Shown here: positions 1-9,537 of the stretch, one piece after another
Position numbering within the stretch: the stretch's first letter is position 1
Layout of the letters: each line of letters opens with the position of its first letter
From: Cardiobacterium valvarum
GTDB taxonomy: Bacteria; Pseudomonadota; Gammaproteobacteria; Cardiobacteriales; Cardiobacteriaceae
Length of the DNA stretch: 64,000 nt
Direction of reading: 5' to 3'
Assembly (NCBI RefSeq): GCF_900460955.1
Contig: NZ_UFUW01000001.1
Location: forward strand, 744,001-808,000
Notes under the pieces: generated by a model
What the model saw: only the letters and a program-made list of their open reading frames with translations
Told to the model about the DNA's origin: nothing
Databases searched by the model: none
Translations under genes and position numbers: made by a program

Positions 1-2072
1 GGGTGGTCGCGGTAGCGTCTGCCGGCGAGGCGCCACGCCCAGCAGCAGTCGTTGTATTCGACGCCGATGATGTTGTTGAAGAGGCGGTGGTGGGTGTTGG
101 AGTAGTCCTGGCGATAGAAGGTGCGCCATTGCGGGTTAATGCGCCATACGGTTGCGAGGGTGGTCTGGTTGTAGTCGCCACGGGTGTAGTGGTGGCTGAG
201 GTTGATGAAGCGGTCTTGGTCAAGGCGGTAATCAAGGCTGAGGACGTCGCGTTCGTTTCGGTGGGTCTGGGTGTCCCAGAAGCTGAGGCCATAGAGCCGC
301 CAGTGGTTGTCAATTTGGTAGAGGCCTTCGCCGACGAGGACGGACCGTCCCTGTTTGTCCACGCGGTTGTTGTTGAGCTGGACGCGGCGGTCGCGGAAGT
401 ACTGGATTTGTCCCAGCGAGAGGCGCATTTTTTCTTGTCCGTCGCGGCTTTTGTAGAAGCTGCTGCTGATGGCGGTGGTGAGCTGGTTGGCATCACCGAT
501 GCGGTCAGCACCGATGAAGCGGTTGCGCGCAAAAAGCCAGTTCCAGGAGAGGCTGCGTTCATCGCTGTCGAAGTCGGGGATGTCGCTCTGGTTTTTGTAG
601 GGGGTGTAGAGGTAATAGAGGCGTGGTTCGAGGGTTTGTGTCCAGTCTTCGCCGCGCCAGTGGAGGTTGCGTTCGAAGTTGAGTTTGCCGTCAATGGACA
701 GGGTCGGCAGGGTGCGGGTTTTGTGTTTGTTCGCGAAGTTCTGTTTGTCCTTGCGGCTGCCGAAGTTGTAGTAGGCGAGATTTGCGCTCGCTTTGGGCTC
801 AAGGTAGCCGTAGGGGGCTTCGAGACGGTAGGCGACGGCGGCGTCGGCACTCAGGCGGTCGGCGTTGCCGAGGTGGTTTTTGTGGAATCGCACGGCTTCG
901 GCGCTGAAGTCGTAGCGCCAGTTGCCGTGTTGCAGGGTGTTGTTGTAGGTGAGTTGCGGCAGGCGGGCGTAGGGCTTGTCTTTTTCGCTGACGTTGCTGT
1001 CAATGCGCTGGTATTTTTGCCCGCGCAGCATGATGTTGCCATAGCCGGTGTCGCCGTAGAGGGTGGCATGACGCTCAAGGTACCAGTCGTCATAGAGGCC
1101 GAAGTCGGTGGTGAGGTCTTCAACGTAGTCCACATCGGATACGCGTTGGTGCAAGAGGTCGGTATGCCACTCTTCGTTGAAGCGGTACTGGTGTGTGCCG
1201 CGCCAGCTCCAGCGCATGTGTTTGCTGTTTTGCCGGTCATGCGGCAGCAGGCTGGCATAAAGGGTACCTTCCTGTTTCTCGCCGAGGAAGCGGTATTCGC
1301 CTTCGGCCATGAGGCCGCGTTTGGTCATGGGGCGCAGGGTGAAGGTGGCGTCCTGGTTCGGCGCAATGTTCCAGTAGTAGGGGATGCTGGCTTCGAGGCC
1401 GCGTGCTTCGCTGCTGCCCAGTGAGGGGATTAGGAAGCCGCTTTGCCGCGCGGAGGTGATGGGGAAGGAGAAGTAGGGCAGGTAGAAGACGGGCACTTTG
1501 CCGATGCGCAGGGTCATGTCGTGGGCGATGCCGCGCTCGCGGTTGTGATCAAGCATGAGGGTGCGGGCACGCAGGTGCCAGGCGGGGTGCAGGCGGGTGC
1601 AGGTGGTCCAGGTGACGTTGTCAAAGTCGTCGCGGTTGTTTTTGCGGTCAAAGCGGGCGTTTTGTGCCGCACCGACGGCGGATTGCTGTTTGCCCCTGAT
1701 GTAGTATTCGGCTTCTTCGAAGGTGGCGGTTTCGGCTTCGCTGTCGTAGCGGCCCTTGTTGCCTTCGACGGCAACCTGGCTGTTGGACAGGATGCCGCCG
1801 CGTTTGAGTTCGGCCCTGCCGTCTTCGTGCCGGTAGGTGAGCTGTGGCGCGAAGAGGTGTTTGTCACCCTGCTGCATTTCCACGGAGCCGTCGAATTGGG
1901 CGAGGGCGTAGTCGCCTTCGGAATTGTCGGCGTGGATGTGGACTTGCTTGTCATCGGGATCACCGCCCAGTTTGGTAAAGACGGCGAGCGGATCGGCGAC
2001 GCATTGCAGGGTGTGCGCCGGCAGGATGGGAAGTAGCAGGGCGAGCAGGCAGAGGGTTCGGTAGGGCGACAC
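1..2072 (-). CDS. lptD: LPS-assembly outer-membrane protein LptD (C-terminus cut by window edge)
   Basis: LptD is the outer-membrane beta-barrel that, with lipoprotein LptE, delivers lipopolysaccharide to the outer leaflet. About 690 residues are visible and the gene runs off the left edge close to its end. A stop four codons upstream leaves the GTG at 2072 as the natural start, followed by a short signal peptide. C24, C158 and the adjacent pair C676-C677 in the motif VEYNDCCW correspond to the four cysteines that form the two interdomain disulfides in E. coli LptD. The [10 protein letters not shown] stretch, at the entry to the barrel, is also typical. The gene diverges from purH. All key cysteines are kept, so the protein should be functional. 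Confidence 0.95.
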   Translation of the reverse strand, partial: MSPYRTLCLLALLLPILPAHTLQCVADPLAVFTKLGGDPDDKQVHIHADNSEGDYALAQFDGSVEMQQGDKHLFAPQLTYRHEDGRAELKRGGILSNSQVAVEGNKGRYDSEAETATFEEAEYYIRGKQQSAVGAAQNARFDRKNNRDDFDNVTWTTCTRLHPAWHLRARTLMLDHNRERGIAHDMTLRIGKVPVFYLPYFSFPITSARQSGFLIPSLGSSEARGLEASIPYYWNIAPNQDATFTLRPMTKRGLMAEGEYRFLGEKQEGTLYASLLPHDRQNSKHMRWSWRGTHQYRFNEEWHTDLLHQRVSDVDYVEDLTTDFGLYDDWYLERHATLYGDTGYGNIMLRGQKYQRIDSNVSEKDKPYARLPQLTYNNTLQHGNWRYDFSAEAVRFHKNHLGNADRLSADAAVAYRLEAPYGYLEPKASANLAYYNFGSRKDKQNFANKHKTRTLPTLSIDGKLNFERNLHWRGEDWTQTLEPRLYYLYTPYKNQSDIPDFDSDERSLSWNWLFARNRFIGADRIGDANQLTTAISSSFYKSRDGQEKMRLSLGQIQYFRDRRVQLNNNRVDKQGRSVLVGEGLYQIDNHWRLYGLSFWDTQTHRNERDVLSLDYRLDQDRFINLSHHYTRGDYNQTTLATVWRINPQWRTFYRQDYSNTHHRLFNNIIGVEYNDCCWAWRLAGRRYRDH

Positions 2073-2200
2073 GCGAGGCCTTCAATAATGATGGTGTGTG
2101 GAGTGGCGGCATTTTAGCAAAGCCAGTTTGCTTTGGGCTGCCCTGTTGTCTGCTATGGGCTTTTGGTAGGATACGGCGCTTTCAGTTACGGGAGATTCAT

Positions 2201-3766
2201 ATGACTGTCATCGTGCCGCGTCGCGCCCTTATCAGCGTATCAGACAAAAGCGGCGTGGCCGAATTTGCCACGCGACTCGCCGCTTGCGGGGTGGAAATCC
2301 TCTCGACCGGCGGCACGGCGCAGGCGCTGCGTGAGGCGGGGCTTGCCGTCAAGGACGTGAGCGAGCATACCGGCTTCCCGGAAATGATGGCGGGACGGGT
2401 AAAAACCCTGCATCCCGCCATTCACGGCGGCATCCTCGGCCGGCGCGGCACGGACGACGCCGTCATGCTCGAACACGGCATCGCGCCGATTGACCTCGTC
2501 GTCGTCAACCTCTACCCCTTCCGCGAGACCGTGGACAAACCCGACGTTACTCTCGAAGACGCCGTGGAAAACATTGACATCGGTGGCCCGGCGCTGGTGC
2601 GCGCGGCGGCGAAGAACTACGCCTCGGTGGGCGTCGTGGTCAGCCCCGCCGACTACCCTGAAGTCATCACCGCCATTGAGCGCGGCGCTTTTGACCTGGC
2701 ACTGCGCAGCCGCCTGATGGCCAAAGCCTTTGATCATACTGCCGATTATGACCGCGCCATTGCCAACTACTTCGCGCAACAATTCGGCGTTGCAAACGAC
2801 GACCTCTTCCCTACCCACTACCATGCCGACTACCAACTGCACAGCACCCTGCGCTACGGCGAAAACCCGCACCAGCGCGCTGCCTTCTACACCACGCGCA
2901 AGCCCGCCGGCTCCACACTGGCCACTGCCAAACAACTACAAGGCAAAGCGCTGTCCTACAACAACCTCGCCGATGCCGACGCCGCCCTGCAAACCGTCAT
3001 CGGCTTCCAGGAACAACCCGCCTGCGTCATCGTCAAACACGCCAACCCCTGCGGCGCGGCGCTGGGCGAAAATATCCTCGCTGCCTACAACGCCGCGCAC
3101 CGCTGCGACGCTACCTCGGCCTTCGGCGGCATCATCGCCTTCAACCGGGGGCTGGACGGTGAAACTGCGCGCGAAATTATCAGCCGCCAATTCGTCGAAG
3201 TCCTGCTCGCCCCCGCCTACGATGACGAAGCCCTGCACGTACTGGCGCAAAAACCCAACATCCGTGTCCTCGAAATCAAAAGCGAAGGCCACAAGGAGCG
3301 CGACTGGCAGCTCACCAGTCTGCACGGCGGCCTGCTCGTGCAAGAATGGGACAAAGGCACCCTGAACCGCGCCGACCTGCAAATCATGACCGCACGCGAA
3401 CCCAGCCACGAAGAACTGCGTGACCTGCTCTTTGCCTGGCAAATCGTCAAAAGTGTCAAATCGAATGCTATCGTGCTGGCGCGCGACGGCGCGACCATCG
3501 GCATCGGTGCAGGGCAGACCAGCCGCGTCTTCGCCTCGCAAATCGCCATGCTGAAAGCCGAAAGCGAAGGTCTCAACCCGCAAGGCAGCGTGCTCGCTAG
3601 TGACGCCTTTTTCCCCTTCCGCGATGGCGTGGATGCCGCCGCCAAAGCGGGCGTACGGGCCATCATCCAGCCGGGCGGTTCCGTGCGCGACGGTGAAGTC
3701 ATCGAAGCGGCGAATGAACACAATATCGCCATGATATTTACCGGCATGCGCCACTTCCGGCACTGA
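2201..3766 (+). CDS. purH: Bifunctional AICAR formyltransferase / IMP cyclohydrolase PurH
   Basis: PurH performs the last two steps of de novo purine synthesis: formylation of AICAR with 10-formyl-THF, then ring closure to IMP. The 521-residue product has the usual length. An MGS-like cyclohydrolase domain comes first ([10 protein letters not shown] near residue 10, STGGT near 38), then the transformylase domain with the [11 protein letters not shown] motif. The frame is open further upstream, but the ATG at 2201 fits the family N-terminus and has a Shine-Dalgarno GGGAGA at 2190-2195. It stands alone, divergent from lptD, and is followed by two terminators. PurD, its partner in many genomes, is not adjacent. 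Confidence 0.97.
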   Translation: MTVIVPRRALISVSDKSGVAEFATRLAACGVEILSTGGTAQALREAGLAVKDVSEHTGFPEMMAGRVKTLHPAIHGGILGRRGTDDAVMLEHGIAPIDLVVVNLYPFRETVDKPDVTLEDAVENIDIGGPALVRAAAKNYASVGVVVSPADYPEVITAIERGAFDLALRSRLMAKAFDHTADYDRAIANYFAQQFGVANDDLFPTHYHADYQLHSTLRYGENPHQRAAFYTTRKPAGSTLATAKQLQGKALSYNNLADADAALQTVIGFQEQPACVIVKHANPCGAALGENILAAYNAAHRCDATSAFGGIIAFNRGLDGETAREIISRQFVEVLLAPAYDDEALHVLAQKPNIRVLEIKSEGHKERDWQLTSLHGGLLVQEWDKGTLNRADLQIMTAREPSHEELRDLLFAWQIVKSVKSNAIVLARDGATIGIGAGQTSRVFASQIAMLKAESEGLNPQGSVLASDAFFPFRDGVDAAAKAGVRAIIQPGGSVRDGEVIEAANEHNIAMIFTGMRHFRH

Positions 3767-3781
3767 TAACTAAAACCACGA

Positions 3782-3805
3782 AGCGGGCCGAAGCTCGCTT
3801 TTTTT
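3782..3805 (+). terminator. Intrinsic terminator of purH
   Basis: AGCGGGC and GCTCGCT form a 7-bp stem (one G-T pair) around a CGAA tetraloop, followed by seven Ts. It begins 16 bases after the purH stop. Confidence 0.8.
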
Positions 3806-3850
3806 GTGCAGTGCATAAAGCGTGCTGGAGTCTCGCTGGCGAAAGGCCAT

Positions 3851-3878
3851 AAAAAAACCCCGCTATGGCGGGGTTTTT
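3851..3878. terminator. Bidirectional terminator between purH and the convergent gene
   Basis: A perfect CCCCGC/GCGGGG stem with loop TATG is flanked by an A-tract on the left and a T-tract on the right, so it can stop transcription from both sides. It separates purH from the minus-strand gene ending at 3946. Confidence 0.85.
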
Positions 3879-3945
3879 AGAAGATCCATGGCTGTTGCAA
3901 AAATAGTCTCGCGTTTGCGCATGGATTTCTCAGCGTAAACCTCTT

Positions 3946-4440
3946 TTAGCCTTTCGGAGCCATCTTCTTCATGGCTTCTTCGGAAGCTTTTTTCATCACG
4001 GCGATATCAAGATCACAGGCCTTGTAGTTTTCTTCGGTTTTTTGTTCCAGCGCCTTGATTTCTTCTTTGGGTTCGGCTTTCGGATCGGCCATTTGTTTTT
4101 CCATCAGCGCAAAGAAGCTCTCAAAGTCGGTTTTGTCGGTGACGCACTGGCAGTTGCTGTCTTTGTCCTTGCCATACACTTCGACGCAGTCTTCGGTTGC
4201 CCCTTTTTTCATTTCATCGAGGTTGGCGCGCATTTTTTCGATCAGTTTTTTGCTAAAGTCTTCCGGAGAAGGCTGTTTGCCGCTGCTTTGTGCTTCCGTC
4301 ATCATTTCCTGCATGACTTCGGTAGCAATTTTTTCTCCGAGTTTTTGCGAGGTTTTGCCACTGACTGCTTGTGCGGAGGCGGTCATGGTTATACCTGCTA
4401 GCAGGAGGCCTACGAGGGCACTTTTCATCAATACTTTCAT
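3946..4440 (-). CDS. Secreted small protein of unknown function
   Basis: I do not recognise a named family. The 164-residue product starts with a clear signal peptide (hydrophobic residues 6-20, cleavage likely after TASAQA near 25). The mature part is highly charged, predicted helical, and rich in lysine and glutamate. It has four cysteines, three in TEDCVEVYGKDKDSNCQC and one near KACDLD, which suggests two disulfides in the periplasm. The ATG follows an AAGGAAAA Shine-Dalgarno. The gene stands alone, and its 3' side shares the bidirectional hairpin with purH. No catalytic motif is visible. Confidence 0.75.
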   Translation of the reverse strand: MKVLMKSALVGLLLAGITMTASAQAVSGKTSQKLGEKIATEVMQEMMTEAQSSGKQPSPEDFSKKLIEKMRANLDEMKKGATEDCVEVYGKDKDSNCQCVTDKTDFESFFALMEKQMADPKAEPKEEIKALEQKTEENYKACDLDIAVMKKASEEAMKKMAPKG

Positions 4441-4522
4441 GGATTTTCCTTGATTTGTTTAAAGAAGGGAGATGTTTCGTGACGAAACGCGCGGATTGTA
4501 AGGGATTTGCCGCAACCGGGCC

Positions 4523-5191
4523 TTATTTTTCCGTAATCGCCAGGGCCGCGCGCGGTGGTGAGATGTTGCGGAACCAGGCATTGACGAGCTGGGCAGCGTC
4601 GCTGTCGAATTGTAGCGCAGTATGCGTGGTGTGCAGGCGGTGGTAGGCTGCTGCTGCGGGCAATTCGGTTTCGGCGACGGCAACGGTGCCGTCATTCGGT
4701 TCATCGGCGGCAAAGAGGCGCAGGGTGCTGCCGATGCCGAAGCTTTTGGTGCCGGCAATGCTGAGTAGCGGGATGGCGGGGTCCCAGGGCGGGGCGTTGC
4801 CGTCCAGCCCCGCTTCCCAGCAATGACCGAGGATGCTGCGCCGCCAGCCGCGTGCGCGGAAATAGGCGCCGACTTTGCTGCCGAGGTGCGGGGTGCCGAG
4901 GGTGACGACGCGGCCGTGCGCGAGTCCCTCCGGCCATGTGGCCAGCAGATGGCGCAGGTAGAGGCCGCCCAGGCTGTGCCCGACGGCGTAGAGCGGGGCG
5001 TCAGCGGCGAAATCCTGGATAAGCGGCAGGTGGCGGGCGACGCTGTCATGCAGGGTTTGCCGCCGGGTCGGGTAGGTCAGCGCAAGGCAGATGTAGCCTT
5101 GCCGCCGCAGTCGCGTCGCCAGCGGCATCATCATGGTGGCCCGCATGAACAGGCCGTGGACGAGCAGGATTTTGGGACTGGGTACGGTCAT
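4523..5191 (-). CDS. Alpha/beta hydrolase (lipase/esterase-like)
   Basis: A 222-residue cytoplasmic alpha/beta-hydrolase without signal peptide. It has the oxyanion-hole HGLF motif near residue 12, the nucleophile elbow GHSLGG with Ser73, a VTLGTPHLGS strand typical of triacylglycerol-lipase-like and PGAP1-like hydrolases, an Asp in EPNDGTVAV and a late His in TTHTALQF. These three residues can form the catalytic triad. The start has a strong GGAGG at the right distance. The substrate is unknown; lipase-like esterase is the safest call. It lies downstream of the 5231-6340 gene on the same strand with a 39-base gap, so co-transcription is possible. Confidence 0.8.
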   Translation of the reverse strand: MTVPSPKILLVHGLFMRATMMMPLATRLRRQGYICLALTYPTRRQTLHDSVARHLPLIQDFAADAPLYAVGHSLGGLYLRHLLATWPEGLAHGRVVTLGTPHLGSKVGAYFRARGWRRSILGHCWEAGLDGNAPPWDPAIPLLSIAGTKSFGIGSTLRLFAADEPNDGTVAVAETELPAAAAYHRLHTTHTALQFDSDAAQLVNAWFRNISPPRAALAITEK

Positions 5192-5230
5192 GGTGCCTCC
5201 GGTGGGTGGAAAACGTGGAAAACCGTCATG

Positions 5231-6340
5231 TCAGGGCGCAGACGGCTGGCGCGAGCCGGGCAGCGGCAGGGCGACCGCCTGCATGCCTTCTTCTTTGCGT
5301 TCGGGGTGGCGGCGGAAATGCAGTTGTCCGTTTTCCAGACGATAGTCTTGCGGCAGTGGTGCCGCTGGGTCGCGCAGGATGGCAAGCGCGTGCAGGTAGT
5401 GGTTTGTGTTGAGGAGGGTGGCCTGGTAGTCGTGCTTATCCGGTTCGCTCAACCGGCACAGGGGGTTGAGCGGCGAGCAGTAACGTGGCCAGATGTCGCG
5501 CTGCGGCAGGCGCAATTCGTCTCGCTCAATGGCGGTCAGGATTTCCGGCGCGCAGTATTTCGCTTTCTCGTATAGATTTTGGGTCAGTATCTGCCGTGCA
5601 AAGGACAGCGAGATTTGGTCATCAATGCTTTTCACCTCTGCCTGCCATGTCGCCAAATCTTTCTCCATCGGCTGCTGAAAACCCAGCCATTCGCCATACA
5701 TCAGCGGGCAGAGGGCGAGTTCTTGCGGCGGCAGCGTTTGCAGTTCGTCACACAGCGCCGACCACGGCGCCTCCGGCGGCAGTTCGGCACGCATCTGTGC
5801 CAGCAGGGTGACGTCGCGCTCAATCAGGCGCGCGGCGATGACACTGCCAAGCAAGGAGCCGCGACTGTGTATCAGCCGCCGCCCGAGGGCGAGGTCGCGG
5901 CAGAGACCGCGTTGCGCCGCCTCAACCTCGCCGCTGACAAAGCGGTAGGCATGCAGGTTTCTCGCCCGCAGCAGAATCTGAAACGACGGCATTTCCGCAT
6001 TGAAATCGTATTGTTCGCGGCGCGGGCGGAAATAATCGTATTGCAGCAGGTTATCCAGCGCTGCTTCCCGCTGCCGCATGGCTGCCGCAATCGCCGGATA
6101 CTCCGCCTGATGTGCGCGCACGAAAGCGAGGCAATCGGTTTCCTCACGTGAGCAGAGAAGTTCACTCCCCGCCCTTTCTGCCTTGCTCATGGACGGGCGC
6201 AGAAACAGCGCCTGGTAGCCGTTTTTGCCGTGCATTTCCTCCTGCGCCGCTTGCAGTTGGGCGATGAGCGTGGCATCGGGCTGCGTGTCGGGCCAGTAGA
6301 GGGTGAAGAAAAAGGTGGCGACCAGAAAGGATTTCAGCAT
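5231..6340 (-). CDS. Membrane-anchored or secreted protein of unknown function
   Basis: A 369-residue product I cannot assign to a family. Residues 2-15 (LKSFLVATFFFTLY) form a short hydrophobic segment that could be a signal anchor or an uncleaved signal peptide. The rest is predicted mostly helical, with scattered cysteines (LLCSREETDC, RGLCRDL, ALCDEL, KYCAPE, RYCSPLNPLCRL) that would suit a periplasmic disulfide-bonded protein. The frame stays open for 19 more codons upstream; I chose the ATG at 6340 because the hydrophobic segment follows directly. The Shine-Dalgarno is weak and distant. It precedes the hydrolase gene on the same strand. Confidence 0.65.
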   Translation of the reverse strand: MLKSFLVATFFFTLYWPDTQPDATLIAQLQAAQEEMHGKNGYQALFLRPSMSKAERAGSELLCSREETDCLAFVRAHQAEYPAIAAAMRQREAALDNLLQYDYFRPRREQYDFNAEMPSFQILLRARNLHAYRFVSGEVEAAQRGLCRDLALGRRLIHSRGSLLGSVIAARLIERDVTLLAQMRAELPPEAPWSALCDELQTLPPQELALCPLMYGEWLGFQQPMEKDLATWQAEVKSIDDQISLSFARQILTQNLYEKAKYCAPEILTAIERDELRLPQRDIWPRYCSPLNPLCRLSEPDKHDYQATLLNTNHYLHALAILRDPAAPLPQDYRLENGQLHFRRHPERKEEGMQAVALPLPGSRQPSAP

Positions 6341-6494
6341 GACTATGATGGTTTCCTCGTGGTGGTTATCTGCCCGCAGTGTACGCGCAATGATCATGTC
6401 AATGCGGGTTTATCCGCGTGAATGACCGTTAATGTCGGCGGTCAGGGGCAGTCGCTATCATGCCCGCCGACTTAATCAACACGGAGACAATCCC

Positions 6495-7163
6495 ATGAAA
6501 AAAAGCAATTTAGGCCTTTTGGCGGGCGCAGCGGCGCTCCTGATCGCCGGCTGTGAATCGGGTGCGGGTCTGCTCGCCAACAACCAGTCCGCCGCAATGG
6601 GTACCGCCATCGGCGCCCTCGCCGGTGGCGTCCTCGGTCACCAGATTAACGACGACAATGGCCGCTATGTCGGCGCTGTCGCCGGTGCCCTTGCCGGCGC
6701 CGCCATCGGTAACTACATGGACCGCCAGCAGCAGCAACTGCAACAGCAGGTCGCCAACAGCGGCGTGCAGGTCAACCGCGTCAACGAAAGCACCATCCAG
6801 CTGAATATCCAAAGCGAAGTGCTCTTCGACACTGATCAGTCTGTTATCAAGCCGAACTTCTACCAACCGCTCGGCAGCATCGCGCAAACCCTGCAACAGT
6901 ACCCGGAAACCATCGTCCACGTGTACGGCTTCACCGATGGCAGCGGCAGTCCGCAGCACAATATGCAGCTCTCGCAACGTCGCGCCCAGTCCGTTGCCCA
7001 GTACCTCTCGCAGCAAGGTATCAACTCGCAGCGCTTCGTGGTGCAAGGCTATGGTGAACAATACGCCACGGCGGAAAAGAACCCGCAAGACCGTCGCGTT
7101 GCCATCTACATCAAGGCTATTGATCAGGCCAACCCGCAGGCCGCTTATCAGCCGGTCTTCTGA
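6495..7163 (+). CDS. OmpA-family lipoprotein with glycine-zipper (YiaD/Pal-like)
   Basis: A 222-residue lipoprotein. The signal sequence ends in the lipobox LIAGC with acylated Cys20. Residues 33-75 form a glycine-zipper double transmembrane-like hairpin (AIGALAGGVLGHQI and GAVAGALAGAAIGNYM). A Gln-rich linker follows, then an OmpA-like peptidoglycan-binding domain (about 105-215) with FTDGSGSPQHNMQLSQRRA and the QGYGEQYA...NPQDRRVAI ending typical of meso-DAP binders. It should tether the outer membrane to the cell wall. The architecture matches E. coli YiaD; the symbol is withheld because several paralogues share it. A strong terminator follows. Confidence 0.88.
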   Translation: MKKSNLGLLAGAAALLIAGCESGAGLLANNQSAAMGTAIGALAGGVLGHQINDDNGRYVGAVAGALAGAAIGNYMDRQQQQLQQQVANSGVQVNRVNESTIQLNIQSEVLFDTDQSVIKPNFYQPLGSIAQTLQQYPETIVHVYGFTDGSGSPQHNMQLSQRRAQSVAQYLSQQGINSQRFVVQGYGEQYATAEKNPQDRRVAIYIKAIDQANPQAAYQPVF

Positions 7164-7176
7164 GGCTGCCTCTCGT

Positions 7177-7203
7177 AAAAAACCGCCGCAAGGCGGTTTT
7201 TTT
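7177..7203 (+). terminator. Intrinsic terminator of the OmpA-like gene
   Basis: AACCGCC/GGCGGTT stem with GCAA tetraloop and a T-run, starting 14 bases after the stop codon. Confidence 0.9.
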
Positions 7204-7230
7204 ATTGCCTGCCGTTTTTGTATATGCCCC

Positions 7231-7280
7231 GCCAAGCGGCGTTAATGCTGGGTCTGCCAAGTAGTGTCAATACTGGCTTA
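7231..7280 (+). repeat. Two tandem 25-bp intergenic repeat units
   Basis: Two head-to-tail 25-bp units. The first starts GCCAAGCGGCGT and ends with GCTGGGTCT; the second is diverged (GCCAAGTAGTGT, ending ACTGGCTTA). Further copies occur at 7358, 10860, 17249, 24928, 34555, 45840 and 47840. Confidence 0.8.
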
Positions 7281-7285
7281 TTGTG

Positions 7286-7356
7286 CAGACGGACTTCTGT
7301 CCGCATCATGAACACAAAGAGAAGGCTTTGCGGCGGGCTGAAGCCCGCCCTACGAC
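7286..7356. repeat. Two-hairpin intergenic module (copy 1)
   Basis: A CGGAC-TTCT-GTCCG hairpin at 7290-7303 is followed by GGCGGGC-TGAA-GCCCGCC (7332-7349) and CTACG. Related copies lie at about 10945-10998 and 25118-25163. All are intergenic and close to the 25-bp units. Confidence 0.65.
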
Positions 7357-7357
7357 C

Positions 7358-7407
7358 ACTAAGCGGCGTCAATACTGGGTCCGCCGAGCAGCGTTAATAC
7401 CGGGCTC
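7358..7407 (+). repeat. Two tandem 25-bp intergenic repeat units
   Basis: Units at 7358-7382 (ACTAAGCGGCGTC, ending CTGGGTCC) and 7383-7407 (GCCGAGCAGCGTT, ending CCGGGCTC), joined without a spacer. They lie just beyond the 3' end of ubiC. Confidence 0.8.
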
Positions 7408-7418
7408 ACCGCAATGGC

Positions 7419-7886
7419 TTAGTCTGCGGGATAGGGAAAGCCAGGCAGGAAGTGTTCGCGGATGTCCAGCGGGTAGCCGTCGAGGGCGAGGACGGTTTGG
7501 CGCGCGTAGCTGTCGCTTGTGCTGTCGTAGCGCCAGCGCAGGTTGAGGCGGGTTGGCTGTTGTGCGTAGAGCCACAGGCCGATGGGTCGGTTGCCGCTGT
7601 TTTGCAGTGGGGCGGCAGCGTGGCTGAGGGTAGCGCGCGGGATGCGGGTTTGTGCGTATATCCAGGGGATGCCGTCGCCGTTCAGCCAGACTTCGCGCAG
7701 CCAGTGGTCATCGCTCGTCCAGCCTTCGTGGGCGATGGTTACGTCAAGACGGGTGCAATGCTGTTGCAGTTTGCGGGTGAGGGAACCCTCGTGCAGCAGC
7801 CAGTCGCGCACGGCGGACGGTGGCAGGATGCAGGCATCGTGCCAGTCGGGGTGTTGCAGGATGCGGTGACTTTCGGCGGGGGTCAT
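7419..7886 (-). CDS. ubiC: Chorismate pyruvate-lyase UbiC
   Basis: UbiC removes pyruvate from chorismate to give 4-hydroxybenzoate, the first committed step of ubiquinone synthesis. The 155-residue length fits (E. coli 165). Family signatures include RDWLLHEGSLTRKL near residue 28, REVWL, ARIPRATL-type residues and the C-terminal REHFLPGFPYPAD region with the conserved active-site Glu. The start ATG overlaps the stop of the upstream hydrolase gene (ATGA), so translation is coupled. Its pathway partner ubiA lies 36 kb away at 43197-44054 rather than next to it as in E. coli. Confidence 0.9.
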   Translation of the reverse strand: MTPAESHRILQHPDWHDACILPPSAVRDWLLHEGSLTRKLQQHCTRLDVTIAHEGWTSDDHWLREVWLNGDGIPWIYAQTRIPRATLSHAAAPLQNSGNRPIGLWLYAQQPTRLNLRWRYDSTSDSYARQTVLALDGYPLDIREHFLPGFPYPAD

Positions 7887-8641
7887 GTTTCGTCCATGAA
7901 GGCAGTGAGGGCGGCAGCGAGGCCGCCGGGGTTTTCCCAGGACATGGCGTGTCCGGCAGCGGGGATGATGGCGGTTGGGATATGTGCCGCGCGGATGCGT
8001 TCGTAGTCGGCATCGGGCAGGGTATTTGCGCCGACGAGGAAGGTTTTGCGTTGTGGCAGGGCGCTCAAGCGGGTCAGCCAGTCCGGTTCAACGCCGTCTA
8101 TCAGGCTGCGCGCACTGCGCCACACCGCCCACGGTGCGCTACTGCGCAGGCTGCCTGCCCACGGGCTGGTTTCTTGAGCGATCAGGGCGGCGTGCCCGTG
8201 CGCGATGTAGTCTTCTTCGCGGTATGCGGCGATGGCGCGGCTGTAGGTGCCGCCGCCCGCTGTCAGGTTGCATTCGCTGACGATGAGGCCGCGCAGACGG
8301 TTGCCAAGGTGGGCGGCGGCTTCGATGGCGATGCTGCCGCCCATGCTGTGGCCGTATAGGTAGAGGTCGTGCAGGCCAAGATGGTCAACGAGTTCGAGGA
8401 TGGTGCGGGCATGGGCCGTGGTTGTGTAGGAAAAGTCGCGTGGGCGCTCGCTGTAGCCGCTGCCAGCGAGGTCAAGCAGGATGGCGTGGCGGCCAGCAAA
8501 GGCGGGGTCGGCGGCAACACGCGGGTACTCGTAGCTGCCGGCACAGCCGAGGCCATGCACGAAGAGGCAGGCTGGGGTGTGGCCGGGAAAGTCGTGATAG
8601 AAGAGGTGGCAGCGGGCGCTGGGGGAAGTGAAGGTTTGCAT
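7883..8641 (-). CDS. Alpha/beta hydrolase
   Basis: A 252-residue cytoplasmic alpha/beta-hydrolase. Visible motifs are the oxyanion strand FVHGLGCAGS (about 27-36), the DLAGSGYSERP loop, the nucleophile elbow YGHSMGGS (Ser near 98), and the late catalytic His in PAAGHAMSWENP. The architecture matches small-molecule esterases and C-C hydrolases of the Pfam Abhydrolase_1 type; the substrate cannot be told. It overlaps ubiC by 4 bases and follows ligE by 2 bases, so the three probably form one operon. The start has GGAG nine bases upstream. A link to quinone metabolism is suggested only by position. Confidence 0.82.
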   Translation of the reverse strand: MQTFTSPSARCHLFYHDFPGHTPACLFVHGLGCAGSYEYPRVAADPAFAGRHAILLDLAGSGYSERPRDFSYTTTAHARTILELVDHLGLHDLYLYGHSMGGSIAIEAAAHLGNRLRGLIVSECNLTAGGGTYSRAIAAYREEDYIAHGHAALIAQETSPWAGSLRSSAPWAVWRSARSLIDGVEPDWLTRLSALPQRKTFLVGANTLPDADYERIRAAHIPTAIIPAAGHAMSWENPGGLAAALTAFMDET

Positions 8642-8643
8642 GG

Positions 8644-9459
8644 TTATTCTCCGGTACGCGGTCGCAGGTAAGTGGCGAAGCGGGGCGTGCCTTTTTTGGT
8701 ATAGCCCCGGTAGCGGTAGGTGATGGTGCTGCCGATGGCGGGCGGGTTTTCGCGCTCGGCGTCGCTAAAGCCTGAGCCGATGCGGAATTTGCCGTGGGCA
8801 TTTTCGCAGGTGAGCGCGCCGAGGCGGTGGGCGTTGCGGCCTGTGCCCGTATGGTGGGCGATGACGGTGCATTCGGCGTCATGTGCGCTTTTGTGTTTGA
8901 GTAGGTATGGGCTGCGGCCACCATGGTAGGGGCGGGCAGGGTTGCGCAGCATGACGCCTTCGCCGCCTGCTGCCTCAATATGGTGCAGGGCGGCATCCAC
9001 TTGTGCCGGATCGCGGATGGGGATTTGCGGGATGAGGCGGATGCGCGCTTGCGGGTGGTCTTTCAGCCAGCCATGCAGGGTGGCGAGGCGCTGGTAGAGG
9101 GTGCCGGATGCTTGTGGTACGTCGAAGACGTGCAGATAGATGCCCGTCCAGTCGCCGTCGGCACGGCGCACGCTGCCGGAGATGTGCTCGAATGCGCCGC
9201 GTACGCTGTACAGTTCGCCGTCCAGTGGCCAAGGCGGGTAGTCGGTGAGGAAGCCGGTGGGCGGACGGAAGGGATGGCCGGCGCGGCTGATGAGTTGGTG
9301 GCCGTCCCAATAGGCGCGCACACCATCGAGTTTTTCGCTCATCGCCCAGCCGCGCACGTCCTGCCCGCTATATTCGCCGGCGAGGATGAGGTCGGGTATG
9401 GCGGCGTGGGTGATGGTGCTGATGAGAAGCAGGATGAGGAGTCGGGCAGGGCGGAGCAT
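8644..9459 (-). CDS. ligE: Secreted minimal ATP-dependent DNA ligase (LigE type)
   Basis: A 271-residue ATP-dependent DNA ligase with only the nucleotidyltransferase and OB domains. The adenylated lysine is K43 in SEKLDGVRAYWDG (motif I). Also seen are LDGELY (motif III), EGVMLRNP (motif IV) and LLKHKSAHDAECTV (motif V); the OB domain ends TKKGTPRFATYLR. Residues 1-19 form a signal peptide cleaved near THA, so the enzyme is probably periplasmic. LigE-type enzymes are known from Haemophilus and Neisseria, where a role on incoming or extracellular DNA has been proposed. ComM in this window also points to natural transformation. Confidence 0.93.
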   Translation of the reverse strand: MLRPARLLILLLISTITHAAIPDLILAGEYSGQDVRGWAMSEKLDGVRAYWDGHQLISRAGHPFRPPTGFLTDYPPWPLDGELYSVRGAFEHISGSVRRADGDWTGIYLHVFDVPQASGTLYQRLATLHGWLKDHPQARIRLIPQIPIRDPAQVDAALHHIEAAGGEGVMLRNPARPYHGGRSPYLLKHKSAHDAECTVIAHHTGTGRNAHRLGALTCENAHGKFRIGSGFSDAERENPPAIGSTITYRYRGYTKKGTPRFATYLRPRTGE

Positions 9460-9537
9460 AGGTATTGTGAGTTCAAGCGGTGATGCCGGATTGTACAGAG
9501 TTTGCCGTCCGGCGATTGTCAGGTGGCACCCGGCGCA

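Noticed and set aside
3-2036. Long plus-strand open frames over the first 2 kb
   Set aside because: They are shadows of lptD on the minus strand, whose translation has the LptD cysteines and barrel motifs; the plus frames are low-complexity Val/Ala/Gly.
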